A stretch of 64,000 nucleotides of DNA, taken from the NCBI RefSeq assembly GCF_001187555.1, contig NZ_LFIJ01000002.1:1116545-1180544 (forward strand), in the 5' to 3' direction. Each line of letters starts with the position of its first letter. Position 1 is the stretch's first letter. Of the stretch, positions 32,561-41,804 are shown piece after piece. The translations under genes and the position numbers were made by a program. The stretch comes from Gilvimarinus polysaccharolyticus (GTDB taxonomy: Bacteria; Pseudomonadota; Gammaproteobacteria; Pseudomonadales; Cellvibrionaceae). The notes below the pieces were generated by a model, which saw only the letters and a list, made by a program, of their open reading frames with translations, was not told the origin of the DNA and did not search any database.

Positions 32561-34324
32561 ATGACGCAAAAGGTTGCGACGGATCGAGTGTTGGATTTAC
32601 GCTCACTGTTGAATGAGTTGGTGGCCGATGGGCGCATGAGTCAGGCAGACGCCAACTTGCTGCAGGGCGCTAACCGTAATCGCCAGCAAACAGCCATGCA
32701 CCCTTTGGCGTATATCGCCAGCCAAGCGGTTGATGACTTAACTCGGCCCGGCAAACTACTGGATGCCGAAACTCTAACCCATTGGTTGGCCGAGCGCGCT
32801 GGATTGGACGTAGTGCATATCGATCCGCTCAAAATTAACGTCTCCCAAGTTACCGCTGTGGTCTCTTACGCATTTGCCAGGCGCCACAGTATATTGTGTG
32901 TTGAGGTGACCCCTGACGAAGTAGTTATCGCTTGCGCCCAGCCGTTTATGGCCGGTTGGGAACCGCAGGTAGAGCATGTGGCACGCCGCCGGGTGCGGCG
33001 GGTGTTTGCCAATCCGGCCGATATAGATCGCTTCAGTATAGAGTTTTATACCCTCGCGCGCTCGGTTTCTGGTGCCAGCGGTGGATCGGCTGGATCGGGG
33101 GCTACTAATTTTGAGCAGCTGGTTGAGTTAAAGACCCTGGGCGATCCAGATGCCGATGATAAGCACGTTATTAATATTGTCGATTGGTTGCTGCAATATG
33201 CCTACGATCAGCGCGCCAGCGATATTCATATCGAACCGCGCCGCGAGGTGGCGCGCATCCGATTTCGCATAGATGGCGTGCTGCACGATGTTTACGAGCT
33301 GCCCGCCTCGGTGGCAATGGCGGTTGTCAGCCGTTTTAAAGTGTTGGGGCGCATGAATATCGCCGAAAAACGCAAGCCGCAAGACGGCCGGATCAAGACC
33401 CGCCGCAGTGATGAAAGCGAAGTGGAGCTACGGCTTTCCACGTTGCCCACCGCCTTTGGTGAAAAATTAGTGATGCGTATTTTTGACCCCGAGGTGTTGC
33501 TCAGAAGCTTTCACGACTTGGGGTTGGTCGGCGAAGATTTTGCTCGCTGGGAAGGCATGACCAGCAAGCCCAACGGTATCGTGTTGGTGACCGGCCCTAC
33601 CGGCTCGGGTAAAACCACTACTTTGTATTCTTCGTTGCGTAAGCTGGCCACCAGTGAGGTGAACGTCAGCACCGTTGAAGACCCTATCGAAATGGTAGAA
33701 GAGAGTTTCAATCAGACTCAGGTTCATCACAAAATTGAGTTGGACTTTGCCGCTGGCATTCGCACACTTATGCGCCAAGACCCAGACATTATTATGGTGG
33801 GCGAAATGCGTGACTTAGAGACCTCTCAAATGGCGGTGCAGGCGGCGCTTACCGGCCACTTGGTATTGTCTACGCTGCACACTAACGATGCCCCCGCGAC
33901 CATTGCGCGATTGTTAGATTTGGGTATTCCTGCGTACCTTATTAATGCCACCTTGCTGGGTGTTATGGCGCAGCGATTGGTGCGAACTTTGTGTCCGCAT
34001 TGTAAAGAGGCTGGTAGCTTACCGCGTGAAGAGTGGGGTGCGCTGGTGAAGCCTTGGAAAGTTACCATGCCCGAGACCGTGTATCGCCCAGTAGGTTGCT
34101 TAGAGTGCCGCAACACGGGCTATTTAGGGCGCCAAGGTATTTTTGAAATTTTAGTGTTGTCCGATAGTTTGAAACAGTTGATTACCGAAGGCTGCGACTT
34201 ACAGGCATTGCGCAAACAGGCCATGCGTGAAGGAATGCGTACGCTGCGGTTATCGGGTGCGCAAAAAATTGCCGCCGGCCTTACCACCCTAGAAGAAGTG
34301 CTGCGCGTCGCACCGCCGCAGTAA
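32561..34324 (+). CDS. GspE/PulE/PilB-type secretion ATPase, orphan
   Basis: A 587-residue hexameric ATPase of the type II secretion / type IV pilus family. The N-terminal part (about 10-150) resembles the MshEN/T2SSE-N region, with LLNELVADGRMSQADANLL and a second HPLAYIAS...LLDAETLTHWL segment. The core has Walker A GPTGSGKT (345-352), an Asp box (ASDIHIEPRREVARIRFRIDG), Walker B RQDPDIIMVGEMRD, and paired Cys motifs LCPHC and CLECRNTGYLGRQG, a zinc site. No pilC, gsp or msh genes are beside it. A homologue in a similar place near PiT/DUF47 genes is recalled from Pseudomonas. The ATG at 32561 has GACGGAG six bases before it. Its partner machine is unknown. Confidence 0.87.
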   Translation: MTQKVATDRVLDLRSLLNELVADGRMSQADANLLQGANRNRQQTAMHPLAYIASQAVDDLTRPGKLLDAETLTHWLAERAGLDVVHIDPLKINVSQVTAVVSYAFARRHSILCVEVTPDEVVIACAQPFMAGWEPQVEHVARRRVRRVFANPADIDRFSIEFYTLARSVSGASGGSAGSGATNFEQLVELKTLGDPDADDKHVINIVDWLLQYAYDQRASDIHIEPRREVARIRFRIDGVLHDVYELPASVAMAVVSRFKVLGRMNIAEKRKPQDGRIKTRRSDESEVELRLSTLPTAFGEKLVMRIFDPEVLLRSFHDLGLVGEDFARWEGMTSKPNGIVLVTGPTGSGKTTTLYSSLRKLATSEVNVSTVEDPIEMVEESFNQTQVHHKIELDFAAGIRTLMRQDPDIIMVGEMRDLETSQMAVQAALTGHLVLSTLHTNDAPATIARLLDLGIPAYLINATLLGVMAQRLVRTLCPHCKEAGSLPREEWGALVKPWKVTMPETVYRPVGCLECRNTGYLGRQGIFEILVLSDSLKQLITEGCDLQALRKQAMREGMRTLRLSGAQKIAAGLTTLEEVLRVAPPQ

Positions 34325-34345
34325 CTTGTAAGCCTTGGAGCTACC

Positions 34346-37294
34346 ATGACCGACCGCTGGAACCTGCCCGCGCCGTTAGCCGATACCGCCGATAAATGGT
34401 TAAAAGCCCTGCAGCAAGCGCTTGCTGACGAAGGTGTAGGCGACCCTGCGGCATTGGTTGATGAGGTGCCGGAGGCACCGGCGGCGGACGAGTTTTTGGC
34501 GCAGCTACGTTATGTGTTGGCTGCCAGTGAATTTGTGGCAAAAACACTAAGTGTTAACCCTGCACATTTGGTGACTTTGGCTCGTGATAGCTTGTTTCGC
34601 GCACAAACTCCTCGCGACTTACAAGCGCTGACCGAGCAACTTGCTGCCTGCCCCGATCAGCCCGCGCTGGACCGTGCCTTACGGCTTGAGCGCAACCGCG
34701 CCATGGTGCGTATTATTTGGCGCGACTTTACCCGCGCCACGAGTATGGTTGAGACCACCGCCGAGCTATCGGCACTGGCTGACACCATTATTAATGCGAC
34801 GCTTAACTGGCACTATGCCGCGCTGATTAAGCGTTTCGGTGAGCCTGTAGGACACGCCTCGGGCTTAGTGCAGCCGTTAGTTGTATTGGGGATGGGCAAA
34901 CTGGGTGCCTGCGAGCTAAATGTTTCCTCCGATATTGATTTGATTTTTGTTTACCCCGAGGCGGGCGAGACGAACGGTGAGCGCAAAACCTTAAGCAATC
35001 AAGAATTTTTTGTGCGGCTCGGACAAAAGTTGATTCAGAGTCTCGACACTAATAGTGCCGACGGTTTTGTGTTTCGGGTTGATATGCGCTTGCGGCCCCA
35101 TGGGCAAAGCGGCGCGTTGGTACAAAATTTTGATGCGATGGAGCGTTATTATCAATCGCAAGGGCGTGACTGGGAACGCTACGCCATGATCAAGGCGCGC
35201 CCAGTGGCCTGGGTGACGGGAGGCGAGGCTGCCGGTGATGACTTAATGCAGCTGTTGGCGCCGTTTACGTACCGTCAGTACGTCGACTTTGGCGTGATCG
35301 ACTCTTTGCGCTCCATGAAGGGGTTGATCAACCGTCAGGTGCAGCGCAAAGGCATGGATCTAGACGTTAAGCTTGGCGTGGGTGGCATTCGCGAAGTTGA
35401 GTTTGTGGTGCAATTGTTTCAGTTGATTCGCGGTGGCCGAGAGACGGCTTTGCGCGAGCGCCAAGTGTGTAAATTATTGCCGTTGCTAGAACAACAAAAA
35501 TACTTGCCCGAGGGCTCGGGGGCCGAGTTGCTTGAGGCCTATATATTTTTGCGTAACACCGAACACGCGATCCAAGGCTATCAAGATCGTCAGACGCAAT
35601 CGTTGCCCATTGATGAGCTTGACTGCTTGCGCTTGGCGATGGTGATGGGTTACCCCGATTGGGCAACATTTTTAGCGGCGCTCGAGACACGTCGTACGCT
35701 TGTTGATCGTGAGTTTCAGCAAGTGATCGCCGATCCCGACGCCGAGCACGAGGTAGCTGCCGAAGCGCTGGACGCTTGGTTTAGTGTGTGGGAGGTGGCG
35801 GACTCTGACGCTCAAGCGCTTGAAGTGCTCACCGAGGCCAATTGGGTAAATGCCGAGCGCGTGCTTGCTCTGCTAGAGGACTTGCGCCAAAGCCGGCCAG
35901 TGTTGTCGATGCAGGCGTCGAGTCGCACCCGTTTAGATATGTTTATGCCCCGCTTGTTGCACGCCCTAGATCAGGCCCCTGAGATCGAGGCATCGGAGGG
36001 GCTAAAGCGAGTGTTGCCCTTTATTCAGGCGGTGGCTCGGCGCAGTGCTTACTTGGTGCTGCTGGTCGAAAACCCCACAGCTATGCAGCAACTGGTGCGC
36101 TTGAGTGCGGCGAGTCCCTGGATTGCCGATCAGCTTGCCAACCATCCGATTTTGCTGGATGAGCTGCTCACTCCCGAGAGCTTGTACGCGCCGCCGGGCA
36201 AGGATGAGCTGCGTGACGAGTTGCGCCGTGAAGTGCTGCGTATGGGGTGGGATGATCTAGAAGGGCACATGGAGTCGCTGCGCTATTTTCGCTCGGCGCA
36301 CGCACTGCGTGTTGCCGCCAGTGAGGTAACCGGCGCGTTACCACTGATGAAGGTCAGTGATTACCTCACCTATATTGCGGAGGTGATCTTAGAGCATGTG
36401 TTGGCGTTGGCTTGGGAGAATATGGTCGCGCGCAATGGTTATCCCCGTCGCCAAGATGGCTCGGTGGAGCGCGAGCCAAACCTTATTATCGTCGGCTACG
36501 GCAAGCTCGGTGGTATCGAGTTGGGGCACGGCTCGGATTTAGATCTCGTATTTATTCACGACATCGATACCCAGTGCAGCACCGATGGCGAAAAATCGGT
36601 CGATAATCAAACATTTTACACGCGTCTATGTCAGCGCATGATTCATATTATCACCACGCAAATGGCGTCTGGACAATTGTACGAAGTCGATATGCGGCTG
36701 CGGCCGTCGGGTAATTCTGGGATGTTGGTTGCTTCGCTGGCCGCGTACCAAAAATATCAATCCACAGAGGCGTGGACTTGGGAGCATCAGGCAGCGGTGC
36801 GGGCGCGACCGGTGGCCGGCGATCAATTATTAGCCGAGCGATTTGAAAAGGTGCGCGAAGCGACGTTAAGGCAAAAACGTGATACTGCGGCTCTGCGTCA
36901 CGATGTGATCGAAATGCGCGAGAAAATGCGTGCACACCTAGGGCAGGCGGATAAAAACTCGCAATTATTTCACCTTAAGCAGGATGCTGGAGGTATCGTC
37001 GATATTGAATTTATGGTTCAATATGGCGTTTTAGCATGGGCCCAAAAAGCGCCTGCGCTAACCCAGTACACGGATAACATCCGGATACTGGAGACGCTGG
37101 AGCAAGTTGGTCTGATGACCGCAGAAACAGTAGCCCAACTGATTGCAGCCTACAAGGCTTATCGGTCCACCGGACACCGCCTAGCGTTACAGCGCCAGGA
37201 GGCGGTACTGCAAGGTGAGGATGTGTTTACCACCGAGCGTCAGCAAGTGAACGAGCTGTGGCAGCAGTTAATGTTAAGCCCAGATCAAACATAA
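34346..37294 (+). CDS. glnE: Bifunctional glutamine synthetase adenylyltransferase/deadenylase
   Basis: A 982-residue protein with two nucleotidyltransferase domains that add and remove AMP on glutamine synthetase in response to PII. The N-terminal domain has LGMGKLGACELNVSSDIDLI and the C-terminal one has GYGKLGGIELGHGSDLDLVF, both with the DxD metal pair. Length fits the family (946-985). It follows the PulE-type ATPase gene by 21 bases and could share its transcript. The next gene is ilvE, after 207 bases. Confidence 0.97.
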   Translation: MTDRWNLPAPLADTADKWLKALQQALADEGVGDPAALVDEVPEAPAADEFLAQLRYVLAASEFVAKTLSVNPAHLVTLARDSLFRAQTPRDLQALTEQLAACPDQPALDRALRLERNRAMVRIIWRDFTRATSMVETTAELSALADTIINATLNWHYAALIKRFGEPVGHASGLVQPLVVLGMGKLGACELNVSSDIDLIFVYPEAGETNGERKTLSNQEFFVRLGQKLIQSLDTNSADGFVFRVDMRLRPHGQSGALVQNFDAMERYYQSQGRDWERYAMIKARPVAWVTGGEAAGDDLMQLLAPFTYRQYVDFGVIDSLRSMKGLINRQVQRKGMDLDVKLGVGGIREVEFVVQLFQLIRGGRETALRERQVCKLLPLLEQQKYLPEGSGAELLEAYIFLRNTEHAIQGYQDRQTQSLPIDELDCLRLAMVMGYPDWATFLAALETRRTLVDREFQQVIADPDAEHEVAAEALDAWFSVWEVADSDAQALEVLTEANWVNAERVLALLEDLRQSRPVLSMQASSRTRLDMFMPRLLHALDQAPEIEASEGLKRVLPFIQAVARRSAYLVLLVENPTAMQQLVRLSAASPWIADQLANHPILLDELLTPESLYAPPGKDELRDELRREVLRMGWDDLEGHMESLRYFRSAHALRVAASEVTGALPLMKVSDYLTYIAEVILEHVLALAWENMVARNGYPRRQDGSVEREPNLIIVGYGKLGGIELGHGSDLDLVFIHDIDTQCSTDGEKSVDNQTFYTRLCQRMIHIITTQMASGQLYEVDMRLRPSGNSGMLVASLAAYQKYQSTEAWTWEHQAAVRARPVAGDQLLAERFEKVREATLRQKRDTAALRHDVIEMREKMRAHLGQADKNSQLFHLKQDAGGIVDIEFMVQYGVLAWAQKAPALTQYTDNIRILETLEQVGLMTAETVAQLIAAYKAYRSTGHRLALQRQEAVLQGEDVFTTERQQVNELWQQLMLSPDQT

Positions 37295-37501
37295 CGCTCG
37301 GCAGCTTAAGTTCACAGCCTAAATCGAGCAGTGCATCGTTTAAAAATGATTATTTACACGCGTAAACTCATATTTTTTGCCTTGCTCGGTGCAATTTTTA
37401 ATGCAATCTGAACAGTTACAGGCAGTGCTGAATAATTGCACTGTTCGTTGGGGGCATTGCGCCCCTCCCTTACTTTTATTTTAATTTTTTAGGAGTTGGC
37501 T

Positions 37502-38431
37502 ATGTCATTTGCCGATCGCGACGGCGTAATTTGGCTGGACGGCGAACTGGTGCCTTGGCGCGATGCGCGGGTACATGTACTGACACACACATTGCATTAC
37601 GGTATGGGTGTGTTTGAAGGGGTTCGTGCGTACCAAACTGCCGAAGACGGCACCTGTATTTTTCGCCTGCAAGAGCACACTGATCGGTTGTTCCGTTCGG
37701 CTCATATTATGCGCATGAAGCTGCCCTTTGAAAAAGAGCAGCTTAACGAGGCGCAAAAATTAGTGGTGCGTGAAAACAACCTAGACGAGAGCTACCTGCG
37801 GCCGATGGCTTTTTACGGCTCAGAGGGTATGGGTTTACGGGCCGATAATCTAAAAGTGCATGTGATGGTGGCCGCCTGGAATTGGCCTTCATACATGTCA
37901 CCTGAGGCGCGCGATGTCGGCATTAAAGTTCGCACCTCAAGCTACACGCGTCACCACGTAAACATCACTATGTGTAAAGCAAAAGCCAACGGTAACTACA
38001 TTAACTCGTTACTGGCTTTGCAAGAGGCGCTCGATAGCGGCTGTGAAGAAGCTTTGTTGCTGGATAACGAAGGTTACGTGGCAGAGGGCAGTGGCGAAAA
38101 CGTTTTTGTGATTCGTGACAACATCATCTACACGCCCGAGCTCACCTCATGTTTAGATGGTATTACCCGTAATACTATTTTTGCTTTGGCAGCAGAGTGC
38201 GGTTATGAAGTGCGTGAAAAACGTATTACCCGCGACGAAGTTTACATTGCCGATGAGGTGTTCTTTACCGGTACGGCTGCCGAGGTTTTACCTATTCGTG
38301 AACTCGATGGTCGGGTGATCGGCGAAGGTAAGCGCGGACCTATCACCACCCAGCTGCAAGGCTTGTATTTTGATGCCGTTAAAGGCCGCTTGCCGCAACA
38401 CAAAGGCTGGTTGGCTCCAGTTGCCGGTTAA
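37502..38431 (+). CDS. ilvE: Branched-chain amino-acid aminotransferase
   Basis: A 309-residue class IV PLP aminotransferase performing the last step of valine, leucine and isoleucine synthesis. The PLP lysine is in TMCKAKANGNYINS, and the C-terminal phosphate-binding part contains VFFTGTAAEVLPIREL. The ATG at 37502 has AGGAG six bases upstream; the TTG two codons earlier lies too close to that site. The 207-base gap before it contains a small GGGGC/GCCCC hairpin (37451-37465) and a CAGTGC/GCACTG pair, with no branched-chain leader peptide that I could find. waaF follows eight bases after the stop. Confidence 0.95.
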   Translation: MSFADRDGVIWLDGELVPWRDARVHVLTHTLHYGMGVFEGVRAYQTAEDGTCIFRLQEHTDRLFRSAHIMRMKLPFEKEQLNEAQKLVVRENNLDESYLRPMAFYGSEGMGLRADNLKVHVMVAAWNWPSYMSPEARDVGIKVRTSSYTRHHVNITMCKAKANGNYINSLLALQEALDSGCEEALLLDNEGYVAEGSGENVFVIRDNIIYTPELTSCLDGITRNTIFALAAECGYEVREKRITRDEVYIADEVFFTGTAAEVLPIRELDGRVIGEGKRGPITTQLQGLYFDAVKGRLPQHKGWLAPVAG

Positions 38432-38439
38432 TTGTCTTT

Positions 38440-39495
38440 GTGAGTAAGCCCAACTCGTCTCGACGTACCTTGATTGTCGGCCCCTCGTGGGTCGGCGATA
38501 TGGTCATGGCGCAAAGTTTATTTAAGCTGTTGCGTCAGCTGTACCCTAATAGCGAGATCGATGTGTTGGCGCCGGCTTGGAGTCGGCCGTTGACTGAGCG
38601 CATGCCCGAGGTAGCAGATAGCATCGATATGCCTTTGGGGCATGGTCAAGTGTTGTTGGCTGAGCGCTATCGCTTGGGGCGCGCACTGGCCAAGCGCGAT
38701 TACAGTCGTGCCTACGTTTTACCTAATTCTCTTAAGTCGGCTTTAGTGCCTGTTTTTGCCGGTATCGAAACGCGTATTGGTTGGCGGGGTGAGATGCGTT
38801 TTGGCTTGCTGAATGACATTCGTAAGCTCGATCCTAAACGCTATCCATTAATGGTTGAACGTTTTGCCGCGCTGGCTTTTGAGCCGGGGGCATCATTGCC
38901 GGATGTTTTGCCGCGCCCTGAATTACACGTTCAAAGTGAGACGCTGCCAGCATTATGCGTGCAATACGGCTTAACGTTACAGCAGTCGGTTCTGGCTTTG
39001 TGTCCCGGTGCCGAGTTTGGTCCGGCTAAACAGTGGCCTGCCGAGCACTATGCGGCGGTAGCGGCAAGCGCTATTGCCGCAGGTTGGCAGGTGTGGCTGT
39101 TTGGCTCTGAAAAAGATCGCGCGGTAGCCGACAGTATTATTACCGCGCTTGCCAAGAGTGATCGAGCTTACTGTGTCTCGTTGGCCGGGCGTACCAGCTT
39201 GGCAGACGCGATTGATCTTATGTCTGTAACTGCGGCTGTCGTGAGTAACGATTCGGGTTTGATGCATATCGCAGCCGCATTAGGGCGTCCACTAGTGGCG
39301 GTTTACGGATCGACCTCTCCCGGTTTCACGCCGCCATTGAGTGATCGTGTTGCCGTTGTGTCGCAGGCGCTGGATTGTCAGCCATGCTTTAAGCGCGAGT
39401 GTCCGCTTGAGCACCTACGGTGTTTGCGCGAGCTTGAGCCCGCTCGCGTAGTGGCGGCGTTGGCGAGTTTAACCGATGGCGCCATTAGCGGTTGA
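38440..39495 (+). CDS. waaF: ADP-heptose:LPS heptosyltransferase II
   Basis: A 351-residue GT9-family enzyme that adds the second heptose to the inner core of lipopolysaccharide. It begins RTLIVGPSWVGDMVMAQSLFK, the WaaF N-terminal signature, and contains CPGAEFGPAKQWPAEHYA and VSNDSGLMHIAAALGRPLVAVYGSTSPGFTPP-type sugar-nucleotide-binding segments. Four cysteines near the C-terminus (LDCQPCFKRECPLEHLRC) are typical of WaaF. Translation starts at GTG 38440. waaC is not next to it in this window. Confidence 0.93.
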   Translation: MSKPNSSRRTLIVGPSWVGDMVMAQSLFKLLRQLYPNSEIDVLAPAWSRPLTERMPEVADSIDMPLGHGQVLLAERYRLGRALAKRDYSRAYVLPNSLKSALVPVFAGIETRIGWRGEMRFGLLNDIRKLDPKRYPLMVERFAALAFEPGASLPDVLPRPELHVQSETLPALCVQYGLTLQQSVLALCPGAEFGPAKQWPAEHYAAVAASAIAAGWQVWLFGSEKDRAVADSIITALAKSDRAYCVSLAGRTSLADAIDLMSVTAAVVSNDSGLMHIAAALGRPLVAVYGSTSPGFTPPLSDRVAVVSQALDCQPCFKRECPLEHLRCLRELEPARVVAALASLTDGAISG

Positions 39496-39684
39496 TGTTA
39501 CAGTTTTTCACAGCTTGGTAGAGCCACTCGGTATCGGGCTGTAGAGTTTTATGCTTCAATACGCCGGCGCTTGCAGCACTAGAGTAATGCGCTGAGACCG
39601 GTAACCATCATTGTTATATGTACAGGCGTTGATGAATTGAACGCAGTAACAAGCATGAGCGCGAAGGCGTAGGTGAGTGTATTA

Positions 39685-41007
39685 ATGAAACCGACAGCCA
39701 TCGCTGACTCTTTAACCCCGTTAACCCCATTGCGTCGCTATGCCTCGTATACTGTTGCGGCGGCGGTGGCCTTGTGCCTGGCTATTCCCTCTGGCTATTC
39801 TTATGCGCCAGCTTTGCTGATCTTGTGCAGCCTACCTATTTTATTTATTAAGCGTCCTCGCCTGTGTTTAGGGCGCTCGGATTGGGTGCTTATTGGCACT
39901 TTGTTATTTTATTTTATGATATCTGCGGCGATTAGCCTTTATCACCAATTGCCTAGCAGCTCATATGAAGAGCCTAGCCGTTTTTTATTGACGATTCCGG
40001 TACTGTTACTTTTGCTGGCTTACCCTCCACGTCAGAGCTACTGGTGGAGTGCGTTAATTATTGGCACATTAGCCGGCGGCATTTTAGCGTTGTGGCAAAT
40101 ACTGGTCGAGAATCGTGTTCGCGCGGGTGGTTTTATGAACCCGATTCAATTTGGTAATTTATCGTTGTTGATGGGCGTATTGTGTTTGACCGGTATTGGT
40201 TGGGCGCGCGAACAACGTCACGCAACATTGTGGTGGGCTGCGCTTTGTGTGGCCGCATTAGCGGGGGCCACTGCGTCTTTATTGTCCGGTGCTCGCGGCG
40301 GTTGGTTGGCGTTACCGGTGATGCTGGCGTTGCTTTATTGGGCCTACCGGCGCTATTTACCAAAACGCACGTTGGCACTGACATTGGCGGTGTTCGCTAG
40401 CGGGTTGATCGCACTGTATATCATTCCCCAGACTGGGGTTCAGGCACGTATTGATCGCGCAATCAGTGATTATCAAGAATACAGTAGTGGCGTGCACATG
40501 AGCAGTTCGGTAGGAATGCGGCTTGAGATGTGGAGCGCAGGCATTGCCCTGGCAACCAAGCAACCTCTGTTAGGTTGGGGGGAATCAGCTTATGGTGAAA
40601 AGCTCACCGGCATGATTGAAGATGATCGCTCGCGGGTTATTATTAATCAGTACGATCATGTGCACAGCGATTCACTGGATGCTTTTTTACGGCGTGGGCT
40701 GTTGGGGTTGTTTGCACTGCTGCTAGTGTATGCGGTGCCTTTTGCGCTGTTTGCACGTAAATTTGTGCGTGGTGGCGCGGGCGATCCTTACGCCATCGCA
40801 GGTCTGATTTTGGTGGCCTCAATAGCGACCTTTGGTTTGACCCAAGCTTTTTTTCGTCATAACAGCGGCGTCACCGTGTACCTATTTTATATGGTGGTGT
40901 TATGGGCGTATGTCCGGGCTGCGGAGCGAGGCAGGTTCAAATCTGATAATGACGAGACGATCGCCGATGTTGTGGTACAAGAAATAGAGGAGCATCGTGT
41001 TGAGTGA
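39685..41007 (+). CDS. waaL: O-antigen ligase-family membrane protein (WaaL/Wzy_C)
   Basis: A 440-residue inner-membrane protein with about ten to twelve hydrophobic helices and a periplasmic loop between about 285 and 350. That loop holds the conserved Arg and His of the family (MRLEMWSAGIALA, GWGESAYGEK and QYDHVHSDSLDAFLRRG). Such proteins join O-antigen or other polysaccharide to lipid A-core, but sequence cannot separate a ligase from a polymerase. The position between waaF and msbA supports a core-oligosaccharide role. ATG 39685 is preferred for AGGTGAG eight bases before it; GTG 39673 is possible. It overlaps the next gene by 11 bases. Confidence 0.8.
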   Translation: MKPTAIADSLTPLTPLRRYASYTVAAAVALCLAIPSGYSYAPALLILCSLPILFIKRPRLCLGRSDWVLIGTLLFYFMISAAISLYHQLPSSSYEEPSRFLLTIPVLLLLLAYPPRQSYWWSALIIGTLAGGILALWQILVENRVRAGGFMNPIQFGNLSLLMGVLCLTGIGWAREQRHATLWWAALCVAALAGATASLLSGARGGWLALPVMLALLYWAYRRYLPKRTLALTLAVFASGLIALYIIPQTGVQARIDRAISDYQEYSSGVHMSSSVGMRLEMWSAGIALATKQPLLGWGESAYGEKLTGMIEDDRSRVIINQYDHVHSDSLDAFLRRGLLGLFALLLVYAVPFALFARKFVRGGAGDPYAIAGLILVASIATFGLTQAFFRHNSGVTVYLFYMVVLWAYVRAAERGRFKSDNDETIADVVVQEIEEHRVE

Positions 41008-41791
41008 GGTTGATCAGCAGACTCCCGCTGTGCGTTTGTCGGCTGTTTTAATTGTAAAAGATGAGGCTGCTAAGCTGGCCGATTGTTTGGCGAGCTTACA
41101 ATTTGTCGATGAAATTGTGGTGCTTGATTCAGGCAGTTGTGATCGCACCACCGAGATCGCGCATGAGTATGGCGCGCGGGTCGAGAGCAATAGTGATTGG
41201 CAGGGTTTTGGGGTACAGCGCCAGCGAGCACAAGCATTGGCGACTGGCGACTGGGTGTTAATGATTGACGCCGATGAGCGTGTTACCCCTGAGTTGCGCG
41301 CGAGTATCGAATTGGCTATTTGTAATTCACCCACAATTTATTATGTGAACCGTTTAAGTTGGTGCTTTGGCCGCTTTATGCGGCACACAGCGATGTACCC
41401 CGATTGGATTCCGCGTCTATATCCGCGCACTCAGGCGGGTTTTGATGATACCCGTGTACATGAGCGTTTGAGTAACCCCCAGAGTTTACCGCAACAACGT
41501 CTTAGCGGCGATTTACTGCATTTTGTGTATGATGATGTTCGCCATTTAGTGAATAAGTCGGCACTTTACGCCGAGCAGTGGGCGATTGCTCGCGCCGAAG
41601 CCGGGAAACGTTGCTCGTTACTGTCAGCTGTCACTCATGGTTTATCTTGTTTTATTCGGATGTATATTTTACGTCGTGGATTTCTCGATGGCGGGCAGGG
41701 TTTTTTGATTGCGGTAGTCATGTCTCATTCGACTTTTGTAAAATATGCCGATCTTTGGGTGCGCACACGTCCCAATACTAATTCACCCTGA
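40997..41791 (+). CDS. Family 2 glycosyltransferase (WaaE/KdtX-like)
   Basis: A 264-residue glycosyltransferase of the GT-A fold. It opens with LSAVLIVKDEAAKLADCLAS and has the metal-binding DADER motif in VLMIDADERVTPELRA. The remainder (GRFMRHTAMYPDWIPRLYPR, DTRVHERL) matches the WaaE/KdtX-type core glucosyltransferases. It probably adds a hexose to the inner-core heptose. Translation starts at GTG 40997, with AGAGGAG before it, inside the end of waaL, which suggests coupling. msbA begins 13 bases after its stop. Confidence 0.85.
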   Translation: MLSEVDQQTPAVRLSAVLIVKDEAAKLADCLASLQFVDEIVVLDSGSCDRTTEIAHEYGARVESNSDWQGFGVQRQRAQALATGDWVLMIDADERVTPELRASIELAICNSPTIYYVNRLSWCFGRFMRHTAMYPDWIPRLYPRTQAGFDDTRVHERLSNPQSLPQQRLSGDLLHFVYDDVRHLVNKSALYAEQWAIARAEAGKRCSLLSAVTHGLSCFIRMYILRRGFLDGGQGFLIAVVMSHSTFVKYADLWVRTRPNTNSP

Positions 41792-41804
41792 ACCTGAAGG
41801 GCTT

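Noticed and set aside
39664-39677. Possible ops element (RfaH site) before the waaL-like gene
   Set aside because: GGCGTAGGTG lacks one base of the GGCGGTAG core and lies at the ribosome-binding region, so the match is too weak.
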